Assembly: GCA_038734275.1 (NCBI GenBank)
Contig: JAVYOO010000002.1
Coordinates: 282,911-346,910 of the forward strand
Length of the DNA stretch: 64,000 nt
DNA from: Archaeoglobaceae archaeon
Lineage (GTDB): Archaea > Halobacteriota > Archaeoglobi > Archaeoglobales > Archaeoglobaceae
Reading direction: 5' to 3'
The notes beneath the pieces are model-generated. The model saw only the letters and a list, made by a program, of their open reading frames with translations. It did no database searches and had not been told where the DNA came from. Below are positions 16,578 to 26,267 of the stretch, piece by piece. The position numbers were made by a program, and so were the translations under genes. Each line of letters begins with the position of its first letter. Positions within the stretch are counted from its first letter, which is position 1.

Positions 16578-18023
16578 TCAAATATCAAAATACTTCATGT
16601 ATTCCCATGGAGTTATATATAGGCAGAACTGGTTCCACTCCTCAATCTTCAGTTCCATAAATGCATCATATATATGACTGCCAAGAACTCTCTGAAGAAC
16701 TTCGTCTGTTGCCAAATGATCGAGTGCATCTCTTAGCGTTGTTGGTAGCTCACCAATACCCATCTCTCTCTTCTCTTTACCAGATAGCTCATAAACATCA
16801 ACCATTACTGGATCTCCGGGGTCAATTTTCTTCTTTATACCATCCAAGCCCGCTGCAAGCTGGGCAGAAATTGCCAAATAGGGATTGCAACTTGGATCAG
16901 CTCCGCGATACTCAACTCTTATTGCTGAGGGCTTCTTCAGATACATTGGCACCCTTACCAAAGCAGAACGATTCCTCGGGCTCCAACAGATGTTTATCGG
17001 TGCTTCAAATCCTGGAACAAGGCGTTTATAGCTGTTCACCGTCGGACAGCAAATCGCAGTAAGTGCTTTCGCATGCTCAAGCAATCCACCAATGTAGTAT
17101 CGAGCTTTCTGACTCAGCATAAATTCGTCGTTAGGATCTGCAAACAGAGCTTCACCTTTGAATGGTTCCCCCTTCCAAAGGCTTTGATGAGTGTGCATAC
17201 CACTTGCATTGTCCAGATAGATCGGCTTAGGCATGAAAGTCGCTACCAAACCATTTTTTTTGGCAATATTCCTCGCAGCGAACTTGTATAAGTAAAAGGC
17301 GTCTCCAACTTCTGTGAGCTTCTTTGGCTTAAAATCGAGCTCCACTTGTCCAGGGGTTGCTACTTCATGATGGTGGTATTCAACAGCCACACCAAGCTGT
17401 TCCAGATTGTAGACAAGCTCGTTTCTATACTCGACGGTCGTATCCTCTGGTGGAGCTCTGAAATAGCCTTCTTTGGGTCGAATAACATAGCTCCCATTTA
17501 GTTCCTCGCTTAAGGGCAAAATTCTTGGAGCTCCCCAGCTATCTCCCACACCGCCATTGGGAGAAGCCCAGAGGTCCCAAACCAGATTTCTAAAATCCAC
17601 ACTCTTAAAAACAAAAAACTCAATTTCTGGGCCAAATATAGCAGTCATTCCCATGCTTTCAAGTTCTTTTTCTATCCTCTTTGCAACATAACCTCGAGGA
17701 TCGCAATCAGCAATTTTAGATGCCCAAGCTTCGTAAACATCACCAAACATGATCGCACTCTTTTGAACTGGATCCGTGAGCCAAGGAATGATCCTTAGCG
17801 TTTGCGGATCTGGCATCCAGATCATATCACTCTGCTCAATGCTCTTGAATCCCCGAATGGAAGAGCCGTCAAAGCCTATACCTTCGAAACCGCTCCCTTC
17901 TATGAATTCCCTTGCTGGAATTGAAAATGTCATTAAATAGCCGCGAACGTCACTAAATCCACATAGAATTTGCTTTACACTATTTTCCTTGAGCAAATTT
18001 TTTGCATTCTCCACTAAATCCAT
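16578..18023 (-). CDS. glnA: Glutamine synthetase, type I
   Basis: ATP-dependent ligation of ammonia to glutamate; 481 aa, a GSI dodecamer subunit. It shows CGFSDVRGYLMTFSIPA and GIGFDGSSIRGF at the beta-grasp domain, catalytic GPEIEFFVF, HHHEVATPGQVELDF, ATFMPKPIYLDNASGMHTHQSL and the ATP/Glu site SPRNRSALVRVP. The NLYDLPP adenylylation tyrosine of enterobacterial GS is absent (C-terminus EEWNQFCLYITPWEYMKYFDI), so control is by feedback or partner proteins rather than adenylylation. ATG 18023 follows AGGGTGA, and a TATA-like run (AAATATATAC) lies near 18057-18066. It is a neighbour of the RHH regulator, amt and glnK. Confidence 0.97.
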   Translation of the reverse strand: MDLVENAKNLLKENSVKQILCGFSDVRGYLMTFSIPAREFIEGSGFEGIGFDGSSIRGFKSIEQSDMIWMPDPQTLRIIPWLTDPVQKSAIMFGDVYEAWASKIADCDPRGYVAKRIEKELESMGMTAIFGPEIEFFVFKSVDFRNLVWDLWASPNGGVGDSWGAPRILPLSEELNGSYVIRPKEGYFRAPPEDTTVEYRNELVYNLEQLGVAVEYHHHEVATPGQVELDFKPKKLTEVGDAFYLYKFAARNIAKKNGLVATFMPKPIYLDNASGMHTHQSLWKGEPFKGEALFADPNDEFMLSQKARYYIGGLLEHAKALTAICCPTVNSYKRLVPGFEAPINICWSPRNRSALVRVPMYLKKPSAIRVEYRGADPSCNPYLAISAQLAAGLDGIKKKIDPGDPVMVDVYELSGKEKREMGIGELPTTLRDALDHLATDEVLQRVLGSHIYDAFMELKIEEWNQFCLYITPWEYMKYFDI

Positions 18024-18108
18024 CTAATCACCCTTCAGTTTTTGAGACCTTCAGTATATATTTTTTTCGTAAATCTGGTTAAAAGTTGAGAAAAAATCAA
18101 TTTTATGG

Positions 18109-18120
18109 TCAAAATTTTGA
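18109..18120. promoter_or_regulatory. Perfect palindrome upstream of glnA
   Basis: TCAAAATTTTGA, a perfect 12-bp palindrome, about 90 bp upstream of the glnA start in an AT-rich 142-bp gap. Its TCAA...TTGA ends match those of the larger palindrome between the RHH gene and amt. A second spaced pair, TTGA-N7-TCAA (18086-18100), is beside it. In such AT-rich DNA this could be chance; I list it because the flanking gene encodes a DNA-binding RHH protein. Confidence 0.3.
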
Positions 18121-18165
18121 AAAATTTTTAAAAAAATTCCTAAGGCTATCATAAACAAACTTTCT

Positions 18166-18702
18166 TTAATCACTGACAGAAAAAGGCTTAATCCTCAGCT
18201 TCATGAACTCTTCCTTAATCTCGACATCGTATCCTATAAATGGCAAGACGATCTCTAAAAAGCTCTTTACAAAATTCTTTAGGAATTCACTGCTAAGCAC
18301 AAGCGTATATTCTCCATCCTTTGCTGTAAATCTGAACAAATTGCAAGCTTCAAGCCTTCTAAGAACGTATTCAAGATCCTTTCCCGCAAATTCGTCGGCA
18401 TGAGCTCTTGCTATGTCTCTGTGAATCTCCCAGAATTGCTCTTTCTCAGGATGAGAACTAAGAAACTTCATTAATGCTATGAAGTGATCTATATCGAGCA
18501 CAACATGCTCTCCATTTCTTAACATCTCAACATATCTCATTATTATTTCCTTTCTGACGTTCTTGAGCTCTCTGAATTCGTAGTAAAACTTCAGAACTTC
18601 CCTTATTAGCTCGCTTTGTGATTCAAATTCCCCTCTTAGCTCGTTCATAATTTTTAGGCTCTTCTCATCCAATGCAACCGTTAATCTTACTGGGTTCTTC
18701 AC
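18166..18702 (-). CDS. Ribbon-helix-helix (CopG-like) regulator, candidate nitrogen regulator
   Basis: A 178-aa protein. Residues 1-45 form a ribbon-helix-helix motif: a strand (PVRLTVALDEK) and two helices (SLKIMNELRGEF and SQSELIREVLKFYYEF). The remaining ~130 residues are a mostly helical domain I do not recognise (LDIDHFIALMKFL, EIHRDIARAHADEF), ending in an alternating hydrophobic stretch EIKEEFMKLRIKPFSV. The open frame extends to 18750, but GTG 18702 is preferred: a TATA-like GATTTTTAAATC is 25 bp upstream, within the longer frame. It sits between glnA and amt-glnK and mirrors amt across a symmetric promoter. Function as a nitrogen or metal regulator is inference. Confidence 0.75.
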   Translation of the reverse strand: MKNPVRLTVALDEKSLKIMNELRGEFESQSELIREVLKFYYEFRELKNVRKEIIMRYVEMLRNGEHVVLDIDHFIALMKFLSSHPEKEQFWEIHRDIARAHADEFAGKDLEYVLRRLEACNLFRFTAKDGEYTLVLSSEFLKNFVKSFLEIVLPFIGYDVEIKEEFMKLRIKPFSVSD

Positions 18703-18721
18703 AAAAATTAAGAAGAGTCCA

Positions 18722-18832
18722 GATTTAAAAATCTTTCGTAAAGCGAGCAATTTCCTAAAAAATACTCAAATTTTTTTAAAAAACTTGAAGGTATGAAAAA
18801 TTAAGAAGACTTATTAAAAAGATTTTTAAATC
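18722..18832. promoter_or_regulatory. Mirror-symmetric divergent promoter of the RHH gene and amt
   Basis: The two start codons (18702 minus, 18852 plus) have their midpoint at base 18777. A near-perfect 11-1-11 palindrome (TCAAATTTTTT / T / AAAAAACTTGA, one mismatch, 18766-18788) is centred on exactly that base. A 12-mer GATTTAAAAATC (18722-18733) and its exact reverse complement GATTTTTAAATC (18821-18832) lie 49.5 bp to each side. The flanking 12-mers are also the likely TATA boxes, each about 25 bp from its start codon. Positions are seen directly; joint regulation by the RHH protein is inferred. Confidence 0.7.
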
Positions 18833-18851
18833 CACCATTTGCTCAGGATTT

Positions 18852-20353
<1,502 letters not shown>

Positions 20354-20397
20354 ATTTTTTATTTTTATATTTTTAGTCTCCTAATATTTATACGAAT

Positions 20398-20445
20398 CCA
20401 TACGTTTGGTTATAAGCCATACGTTTACAATCGTAAAATTTATAT
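20398..20445 (+). promoter_or_regulatory. Promoter of the glutamate synthase operon with direct repeats
   Basis: Two copies of CCATACGTTT (20398-20407 and 20417-20426) are spaced 19 bp apart, directly before a TATA-like AAATTTATATTC (about 20434-20445), with the first start codon at 20469. The second copy is preceded by GGTTATA. A reverse-oriented relative occurs before the second synthase-like gene at 26515. Placement upstream of TATA suggests an activator site; this is inference. Confidence 0.5.
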
Positions 20446-20468
20446 TCATTCCCTTTCGCCATCAAGGG

Positions 20469-20882
20469 ATGAGAATCGTCGTTAAGCCAGAAGTCTGTAT
20501 GGGATGCCAAATCTGCGAAATCTGGTGCTTGGTAGCGCATTCTATGTCAAAAGACATCTTAAATGCCTTCCTTCTGGAGAAGCCAAGAGCGAAGCCAAGA
20601 ATTGTGGTTGAAAGAAACCTCTCAGAATACCTTATTTTGCAATGCAGAAACTGCGAAGAACCAAAGTGTATGTTCGCATGCATCAGCGGGGCGATCTATA
20701 AGGACAATGGAGTCCTGAAATACAATGAAGAGAAGTGTGTTTCATGCTTGAGCTGTGTAATGGCTTGTCCTTATGGTGCTGTGAAGTTTGAAGATGGGAA
20801 AATCGTTCGATGCGATCTCTGCAACTTAGATCCTGTCTGCGTAAAAGTCTGCCCAAATAAGGCATTGGAAGTGGTTTCATGA
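20469..20882 (+). CDS. Four-cluster ferredoxin subunit of the glutamate synthase operon
   Basis: A 137-aa electron-transfer protein with 16 cysteines in four motifs: CMGCQICEIWC, CRNCEEPKCMFAC, CVSCLSCVMACP and CDLCNLDPVCVKVCP. This is the pattern of four [4Fe-4S] clusters seen in DmsB/HycB-type subunits. ATG 20469 is preferred over an upstream in-frame ATG at 20406, which lies within the promoter repeats. The stop overlaps the next gene's start by 4 bp. Probable role: carrying electrons between the FAD oxidoreductase and the FMN subunit. Redox partner and direction are inferred from the operon only. Confidence 0.88.
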   Translation: MRIVVKPEVCMGCQICEIWCLVAHSMSKDILNAFLLEKPRAKPRIVVERNLSEYLILQCRNCEEPKCMFACISGAIYKDNGVLKYNEEKCVSCLSCVMACPYGAVKFEDGKIVRCDLCNLDPVCVKVCPNKALEVVS

Positions 20883-22156
20883 AGTTCGAAAACGTGATCA
20901 TCGGTAATTCTTCCGCAGGGATTGGATGCGTTGAGGCGATAAGAGAGATAGATAGCGATGCAGATATACTTATGGTTTCTGCTGATCGACAGGCGTATTC
21001 AAGAGCTCTAATCCCCTATTACCTCAGAGGTAAGATTGAATTAGAGGGTTTGCTTTACAGAAGGCAAGAGTTCTTTGAGAGGCTAAACGTTGAAACAAAG
21101 TTTGGAATTAGAGTTGAGAGAATAGACACCAACAAGAAGGAAATAACGCTCGAAAATGGCGAGATTGTTGGATACGAGAAGCTCCTGATCGCAACTGGCG
21201 GAAAACCGTTCATTCCAAAAATTGAAGGGTTGAATGCTCAAGACTTCTTCACTTTCCAGACGCTCGAAGATGTGCTAAGAATAAAGGAAGCGGTTGAAAA
21301 GGCTGAGAGTGCTGTAATTCTTGGCGCTGGCATAATAGGGCTGATGCTTGCGGAAGCGCTTGTTGAGAAGGGATTAGAAGTTAAAGTTGTGGAACTCGCG
21401 GACAGAGTTCTCGCTCCAGTGCTTGATAAAAAGACTTCTGAGATCGTGCAAAGGAAATTCGCTGAAAAAGGTGTTGAAATTCTGCTGAACAACACCATCT
21501 TAGAGGTGCGAAGGAACGAAAAGAAAATACTAAGGCTAAAGGATGGAAGGGAAATAGAGACGGATCTACTCGCAATCGCTGTGGGTGTTGTTCCGAACGC
21601 TGAATTGGCAAAGAATGCGGGAATAAAGGTAAACAGAGGAATAGTTGTGAACAAGAGAATGGAAACTTCTGTAAAAGACGTTTACGCTGCAGGAGACTGC
21701 GTTGAAATATTCGACAGCATTGCCAAAACGAGTAGACCAATACCCCTCTGGATCACAGCCTACATGGGCGGAAGAATTGCAGGATTCAACATGAGCGGAA
21801 TCCCAAGAGATCTTAGCTTTGTTACCGCAATGAACTCGATGCACTTCTTCGACTACTACATAATCACCGCTGGTCTGAGCAATTCAGAAGATGGTGAAGT
21901 GATTTCGAGACTTGAAGGTGAGAACTACAGAAGGTTCGTGCTAAGAGATGGAAAGATCGTTGGTTTCATAATCGCTGGAAAAGTTGGAAGAGCAGGTATA
22001 TTCACGAGATTGATGGAAGAAGAATTGGACGTTTCTGGATTTAAGGATAAGCTCCTTAACGATAACTTCGGCTATGTTGACATTCCTGAAGCAATTAGAT
22101 GGAATTTGCTAAAGGAAAAGGTAAAGTTTGGGGTGGTAAGGGATGCGTGGATTTGA
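20879..22156 (+). CDS. FAD-dependent pyridine-nucleotide oxidoreductase (glutamate synthase operon)
   Basis: A 425-aa class of NAD(P)H oxidoreductase like rubredoxin/nitrite reductase flavoproteins. The N-terminal FAD motif reads VIIGNSSAGIGCVEAI; then YEKLLIATGGKPFIP, the NAD-binding AVILGAGIIGLMLAEALVEKG and the FAD-ribityl VYAAGDCVEI are visible. No redox CxxC pair is present, so it is not a thioredoxin-reductase type. It overlaps the ferredoxin gene by 4 bp and the amidotransferase gene by 14 bp. It most likely supplies electrons from NAD(P)H to the synthase, replacing the usual GltD subunit (inference from context). Confidence 0.88.
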   Translation: MKFENVIIGNSSAGIGCVEAIREIDSDADILMVSADRQAYSRALIPYYLRGKIELEGLLYRRQEFFERLNVETKFGIRVERIDTNKKEITLENGEIVGYEKLLIATGGKPFIPKIEGLNAQDFFTFQTLEDVLRIKEAVEKAESAVILGAGIIGLMLAEALVEKGLEVKVVELADRVLAPVLDKKTSEIVQRKFAEKGVEILLNNTILEVRRNEKKILRLKDGREIETDLLAIAVGVVPNAELAKNAGIKVNRGIVVNKRMETSVKDVYAAGDCVEIFDSIAKTSRPIPLWITAYMGGRIAGFNMSGIPRDLSFVTAMNSMHFFDYYIITAGLSNSEDGEVISRLEGENYRRFVLRDGKIVGFIIAGKVGRAGIFTRLMEEELDVSGFKDKLLNDNFGYVDIPEAIRWNLLKEKVKFGVVRDAWI

Positions 22157-23243
22157 AAAGGTTCACGACGCCTGTGGACTCTTTGGAGTTATAGACAGAA
22201 GCGGTAGTAGATTTGATTCAGATATGGTTGTTACTGCGATGAAGAACATGAAAGTAAGGGGCAACGGCTTAGGAGGGGGTTTTGCTGCCTATGGAATTTA
22301 TCCTGACTTTAAGGATTACTATGCTCTCCACGTTATGCTCGAAACTCCTGAAGTGAGAAAAGATGTTGAAAGCTTTTTGGAAAAGAACTTCGATGTTGTA
22401 AATGCTGAAGAGATACCCACTAATTCGGAAGCAAACGTTTTCAGACCACCAGTGTTTTGGAGATACTTTGTAATGCCAAAAAACGATGAGGGCGATGACT
22501 ACGTTGTTTCGAAGGTTATGGAGATAAACACAAAAATAGACGGAGCTTATGTTATCTCTTCAGGCAAGAACATGGGTGTATTCAAGGGCGTTGGATTCCC
22601 TGAGGATATTGCAGAGTTTTTCCTACTTCATGAATACAGGGGTTATATGTGGATAGGACACTCAAGATTCCCAACAAACACCCCTGGCTGGTGGGGAGGA
22701 GCGCATCCCTTCAACATCCTCGATTGGAGCGTTGTGCACAATGGTGAGATCTCATCCTACGGAACAAACAAGCGCTATTTGGAAATGCGAGGCTACTTCT
22801 GCACCCTACTCACGGATACGGAAGTGATGGCTTACGCGGTAGACTTGCTGATGAGAAAGCAGGGATTACCGATTGAGATCGTGGCAAAGATCTTGGCTCC
22901 GCCAATGTGGGACCAGATTGGTAGAATGGATGAAAAAAGCAAGAAGATCTACACCGCTCTAAGGATCACATACGCTCCCCTGCTCATCAATGGTCCTTGG
23001 ACGATCATTGTAGCAAGGCATGGGGAGATGTTTGGGATCACAGATCGCATAAGGCTAAGACCAATAACCTCAGGAGAGAAGGGAGATCTATTCTTTGTCT
23101 CTTCTGAAGAAGCAGCAATAAGGGCTGTATGTGGAGAACTGGATAGAGTTTACACACCAATGGGTGGGGAACCAGTAGTTGGAAGACTTTACAAATTTGA
23201 AAAAGCGGAGAGAAGGTCTCAGAGAGGTGAAGTTTTTGCTTAA
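22143..23243 (+). CDS. Glutamate synthase, class II glutamine amidotransferase subunit
   Basis: A 366-aa Ntn-hydrolase domain that releases ammonia from glutamine. The catalytic cysteine is Cys11 in VHDACGLFGVIDR, preceded by ten residues that must be removed, as in processed GltB. Further landmarks: WIGHSRFPTNTPGWWGGAHPF, VVHNGEISSYGTNKRYLE, LLTDTEVMAYAVD and FFVSSEEAAIRAV. It corresponds to the N-terminal domain of bacterial GltB, here a separate polypeptide as in other archaea. It is co-transcribed with the FAD protein upstream and the FMN subunit downstream. Confidence 0.93.
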   Translation: MRGFEKVHDACGLFGVIDRSGSRFDSDMVVTAMKNMKVRGNGLGGGFAAYGIYPDFKDYYALHVMLETPEVRKDVESFLEKNFDVVNAEEIPTNSEANVFRPPVFWRYFVMPKNDEGDDYVVSKVMEINTKIDGAYVISSGKNMGVFKGVGFPEDIAEFFLLHEYRGYMWIGHSRFPTNTPGWWGGAHPFNILDWSVVHNGEISSYGTNKRYLEMRGYFCTLLTDTEVMAYAVDLLMRKQGLPIEIVAKILAPPMWDQIGRMDEKSKKIYTALRITYAPLLINGPWTIIVARHGEMFGITDRIRLRPITSGEKGDLFFVSSEEAAIRAVCGELDRVYTPMGGEPVVGRLYKFEKAERRSQRGEVFA

Positions 23244-23253
23244 AAAAGAAGAG

Positions 23254-24765
23254 ATGTTTAGCTTCATGCTCCCTGAATTTCTCGTTGAGAGAAGAGGGGA
23301 TCGGTGTATAAAGTGCAGGGTATGCGAGAGACAGTGCGGTTTCGGCGTTCACAGCTACGATGAGATGAGCAATACGATGAGAGCTGACGAGATGAAGTGC
23401 GTCGGTTGCCAACGTTGTGCGGTGATGTGCCCAACAAAAGCGCTCATCATTCGCCCTCATCCCTCGGATTATCGCCCCAACGCCAATTGGACAAGAGAAA
23501 AAATACAGGACTTGAAGAAGCAAGCTGAAAGCGGTGGAGTTATTTTAACGGGAAGCGGTTGCGACAAGCCCTATCGCATATACTGGGATCACATCGTGTT
23601 GAACGCTGCTCAAGTCACGAACCCGGCAATAGACCCGCTAAGAGAACCAATGGAGCTTCGAACTTTCCTTGGAAGGAAGCATGACAAGCTTGAGTTCTCT
23701 TTTGATGGCGGAGAAGTTGAGCTCGTAACAGAGCTCTATCCGAACGTGCAAATCGAGACTCCGATCCTATTCTCAGCGATGAGCTACGGAGCTATAAGCT
23801 ACAACGCCTTCAAAAGTCTTGCGATGGCTGCAAGTGAGTATGGGACTCTTTTCAACACTGGCGAAGGTGGATTGCCAAAAGAACTAAGGAAGTTTGGTAA
23901 AAACGCAGTAGTGCAGTGTGCAAGTGGCAGATTTGGTGTTGATCCAGAATACTTTAACGTCGCTGCAATTGTGGAGATAAAAATAGGGCAAGGGGCAAAG
24001 CCCGGAATCGGTGGCCATTTGCCAGGAGAAAAAGTTACTAAGCCGATCTCTGAGACAAGGATGATCCCTGAAGGAACCGATGCATTATCGCCTGCTCCAC
24101 AGCATGACATCTATTCGATCGAAGATCTGAGCACGCTCATATATGCTTTGAAAGAAGCGACGAATTACGAGAAGCCTGTGAGCGTTAAGATTGCAACGGT
24201 TCACAACGTCGCAGCAATTGCAAGTGGTATTGCAAGGGCGGGAGCGGATATAATTGCAATCGATGGCATTCGAGGAGGCACCGGAGCGGCGCCAAAGATT
24301 ATAAGAGACAACGTAGGAATTCCGATTGAGCTTGCGATTGCTTCGGTAGATGAAAGGTTGAGAAGGGAAGGGATAAGAAACAAGGTCTCATTGATCGCTG
24401 CGGGAGGCTTCAGAAACAGCGCAGATATTGTAAAAGCCATAGCATTGGGAGCGGATGCGGTTTACATTGGCACTCCAGCATTAATTGCGATGGGTTGCAC
24501 TCTATGCCAGAAGTGCCATACGGGAATTTGCAACTGGGGAATTTGCACACAGGATCCGCAGTTATCTAAGAGACTGAATCCCGAAATAGCTTCAAAGAGA
24601 CTTGTAAACTTGTTAAAGGCTTGGAGCAATGAAATAAAGGAGATGCTTGGAGCAATGGGAATAAATGCAATCGAAAGTCTGCGAGGCAACAGAGAGATGC
24701 TTCGCGGTGTTGGTTTGCAGGAATGGGAGCTTGAAGTTCTCGGTATAAAGGGGGCGGGAGAATGA
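23254..24765 (+). CDS. Glutamate synthase, ferredoxin + FMN-binding synthase subunit
   Basis: About 503 aa. Two [4Fe-4S] motifs near the N-terminus (CIKCRVCERQC and CVGCQRCAVMCP) precede the FMN barrel that makes glutamate from 2-oxoglutarate and ammonia. Barrel landmarks are AMSYGAISYNAFKSLAMAAS, NTGEGG, GQGAKPGIGGHLPGEKV, and AIDGIRGGTGAAP. The 3Fe-4S ligands are in CTLCQKCHTGICNWGIC. Start is uncertain: ATG 23254 is chosen, 10 bp after the upstream stop; GTG 23227 is an alternative with a 17-bp overlap. It ends in a 4-bp overlap with the GXGXG gene. Corresponds to the central domain of GltB. Confidence 0.92.
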   Translation: MFSFMLPEFLVERRGDRCIKCRVCERQCGFGVHSYDEMSNTMRADEMKCVGCQRCAVMCPTKALIIRPHPSDYRPNANWTREKIQDLKKQAESGGVILTGSGCDKPYRIYWDHIVLNAAQVTNPAIDPLREPMELRTFLGRKHDKLEFSFDGGEVELVTELYPNVQIETPILFSAMSYGAISYNAFKSLAMAASEYGTLFNTGEGGLPKELRKFGKNAVVQCASGRFGVDPEYFNVAAIVEIKIGQGAKPGIGGHLPGEKVTKPISETRMIPEGTDALSPAPQHDIYSIEDLSTLIYALKEATNYEKPVSVKIATVHNVAAIASGIARAGADIIAIDGIRGGTGAAPKIIRDNVGIPIELAIASVDERLRREGIRNKVSLIAAGGFRNSADIVKAIALGADAVYIGTPALIAMGCTLCQKCHTGICNWGICTQDPQLSKRLNPEIASKRLVNLLKAWSNEIKEMLGAMGINAIESLRGNREMLRGVGLQEWELEVLGIKGAGE

Positions 24766-25583
24766 AGTTTTACGACCTCTTCCTCGATTTTTCAAGAAAA
24801 TTAGATGAGTTAATCCCAAGAATTAGAGTCCAAGGAGACGTTGCGGAGATCGACGCAAAGGATTTAACACACAAGGAGATCAACGATCTGATTCGTTATG
24901 CGGTCTTTGAGCATAACTGCAACAAGATCAGGCTTTTGAATGTCGTGGGACAGAGATACATTGGAACGAGGATCTTTTCAAGAAATCCAAGGAAGATAAG
25001 CGTTGAGATCTTCGGATGCCCAGGCAATGATCTCGGAGCCTTTCTTGCGGGTCATAAAATTGTTGTTCACGGCAACGCTCAGGATGGAGTTGGCAATACG
25101 ATGGACGATGGCGAGATAATAGTCCATGGCAGAGCGGGAGACGTTGTTGCGATGTCGATGCGTGGCGGTAGAATTATGATCAGAGACGACGTTGGCTATA
25201 GAACAGCGATTCACATGAAGGAATATAAGGAAAAGGTGCCCGTGCTTATCGTGGGTGGAACGAGTCAGGACTTCTTGGGAGAATACATGGCCGGCGGAAG
25301 AGTTATTCTCTTAGGGCTTTACAGTGCAAAGCATAGGGGAAGATACATAGGCACTGGAATGCATGGCGGAATCATTTACGTTCGTGGAAAACTTGAGCCC
25401 TGGCAAGTGGGAAGAGAGGTTGGGATTTTAGAGCTAAGTAGCGAGGACTTCAGGTTTCTTGAAAAGCACGTTGGAGACTTCTGTAAAGAGTTTGGATTCG
25501 ATGCAGACGAGGTCCTCGGAGATAAATTCTTAAAGCTTTTACCTGTGTCAAAGAGACCATACGGAAAAGTATACGTCTACTAA
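24762..25583 (+). CDS. Glutamate synthase, GXGXG (domain 3) subunit
   Basis: A 273-aa right-handed beta-helix subunit equal to the C-terminal GXGXG domain of GltB. Repeated glycine units are visible: GCPGNDLGAFLAGHKIVVHG, NAQDGVGNTMDDGEIIVHG, GDVVAMSMRGGRIMIRD and GTSQDFLGEYMAGGRVILLG. The domain has a structural role in GltB, linking the amidotransferase and synthase modules. It overlaps the FMN subunit by 4 bp; one base separates it from the following class I amidotransferase. Shorter members of this family serve formylmethanofuran dehydrogenase subunit C, but the neighbours make glutamate synthase far more likely. Confidence 0.92.
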   Translation: MKFYDLFLDFSRKLDELIPRIRVQGDVAEIDAKDLTHKEINDLIRYAVFEHNCNKIRLLNVVGQRYIGTRIFSRNPRKISVEIFGCPGNDLGAFLAGHKIVVHGNAQDGVGNTMDDGEIIVHGRAGDVVAMSMRGGRIMIRDDVGYRTAIHMKEYKEKVPVLIVGGTSQDFLGEYMAGGRVILLGLYSAKHRGRYIGTGMHGGIIYVRGKLEPWQVGREVGILELSSEDFRFLEKHVGDFCKEFGFDADEVLGDKFLKLLPVSKRPYGKVYVY

Positions 25584-25584
25584 T

Positions 25585-26267
25585 ATGAGAGCCCTCGCAA
25601 TCAGACATGTTGAAATAGAGCATCTGGGATTACTTGAAAGAGTTCTTGAAGCTCTAAATTTCGAATTTGAATACCTTGACGCTTACAAGAATCAATCCTT
25701 AAACCGCAGTATTCGAGATTACTCGCTCGTTGTCGTTCTTGGAGGACCGATGGGCGCATACGAAGAAGAACTCTATTCCTTCCTAAAGCGGGAGTTCCAT
25801 ATAATTGCAGAAGCGATAAAAAATAGAATTCCTTTGCTCGGAATATGCCTTGGAGCGCAGATGATTGCAAAAACTCTTGGAGCTAAAGTTTACAGAGGCG
25901 AAAATGGAAAAGAAATTGGATGGATTAATGTTCGTAAAGTGGCAAATCACGAGCTTTTTTCTGAATTCCCAGATGAGCTTAGGGTTTTGCAATGGCATCA
26001 GGACACATTTGATTTGCCAGTGGGGGCTTTAAGAATTTATTCCTCTCAAAAATACGCGAATCAAGCATTCGTTTCGATAAAGCGGTAGGTTTACAGTTCC
26101 ACATTGAAGTCACGAGAGAGATGGTTAAACAGTGGGCCGAAGTTTACAGCGATGATTTGAGCAATGAAGGCTTAAGCAAAGAAGAAATTCTTGAATACTC
26201 GAAGAGGGATGAAAAGTTCAATGCGGAAATGATGGAGAGTTTAATCTCAAAACTGCTCAATTTTTAG
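25585..26267 (+). pseudogene. Class I glutamine amidotransferase (GMP-synthase-like), frameshifted
   Basis: The frame from 25585 encodes a type 1 glutamine amidotransferase: VVVLGGPMGAYEEELY, the nucleophile loop PLLGICLGAQMIAKTLGAKV, then VLQWHQDTFDLP. It stops at TAG 26086-26088 after YANQAFVSIKR. If one base is restored after 26070, the -1 frame reads AFRFDKAVGLQFHIEVT and continues 65 codons to TAG 26265. That segment contains the catalytic His-x-Glu (FHIEV), so the encoded upstream fragment alone lacks the triad. Intact length would be about 226 aa. Causes may be true mutation, sequencing error, or less likely recoding. It is the last gene of the glutamate synthase operon. Confidence 0.85.

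Noticed and set aside
23038-23523. 161-aa minus-strand frame across the amidotransferase/FMN subunit junction
   Set aside because: Opposite to two well-supported genes and without promoter or start signal.
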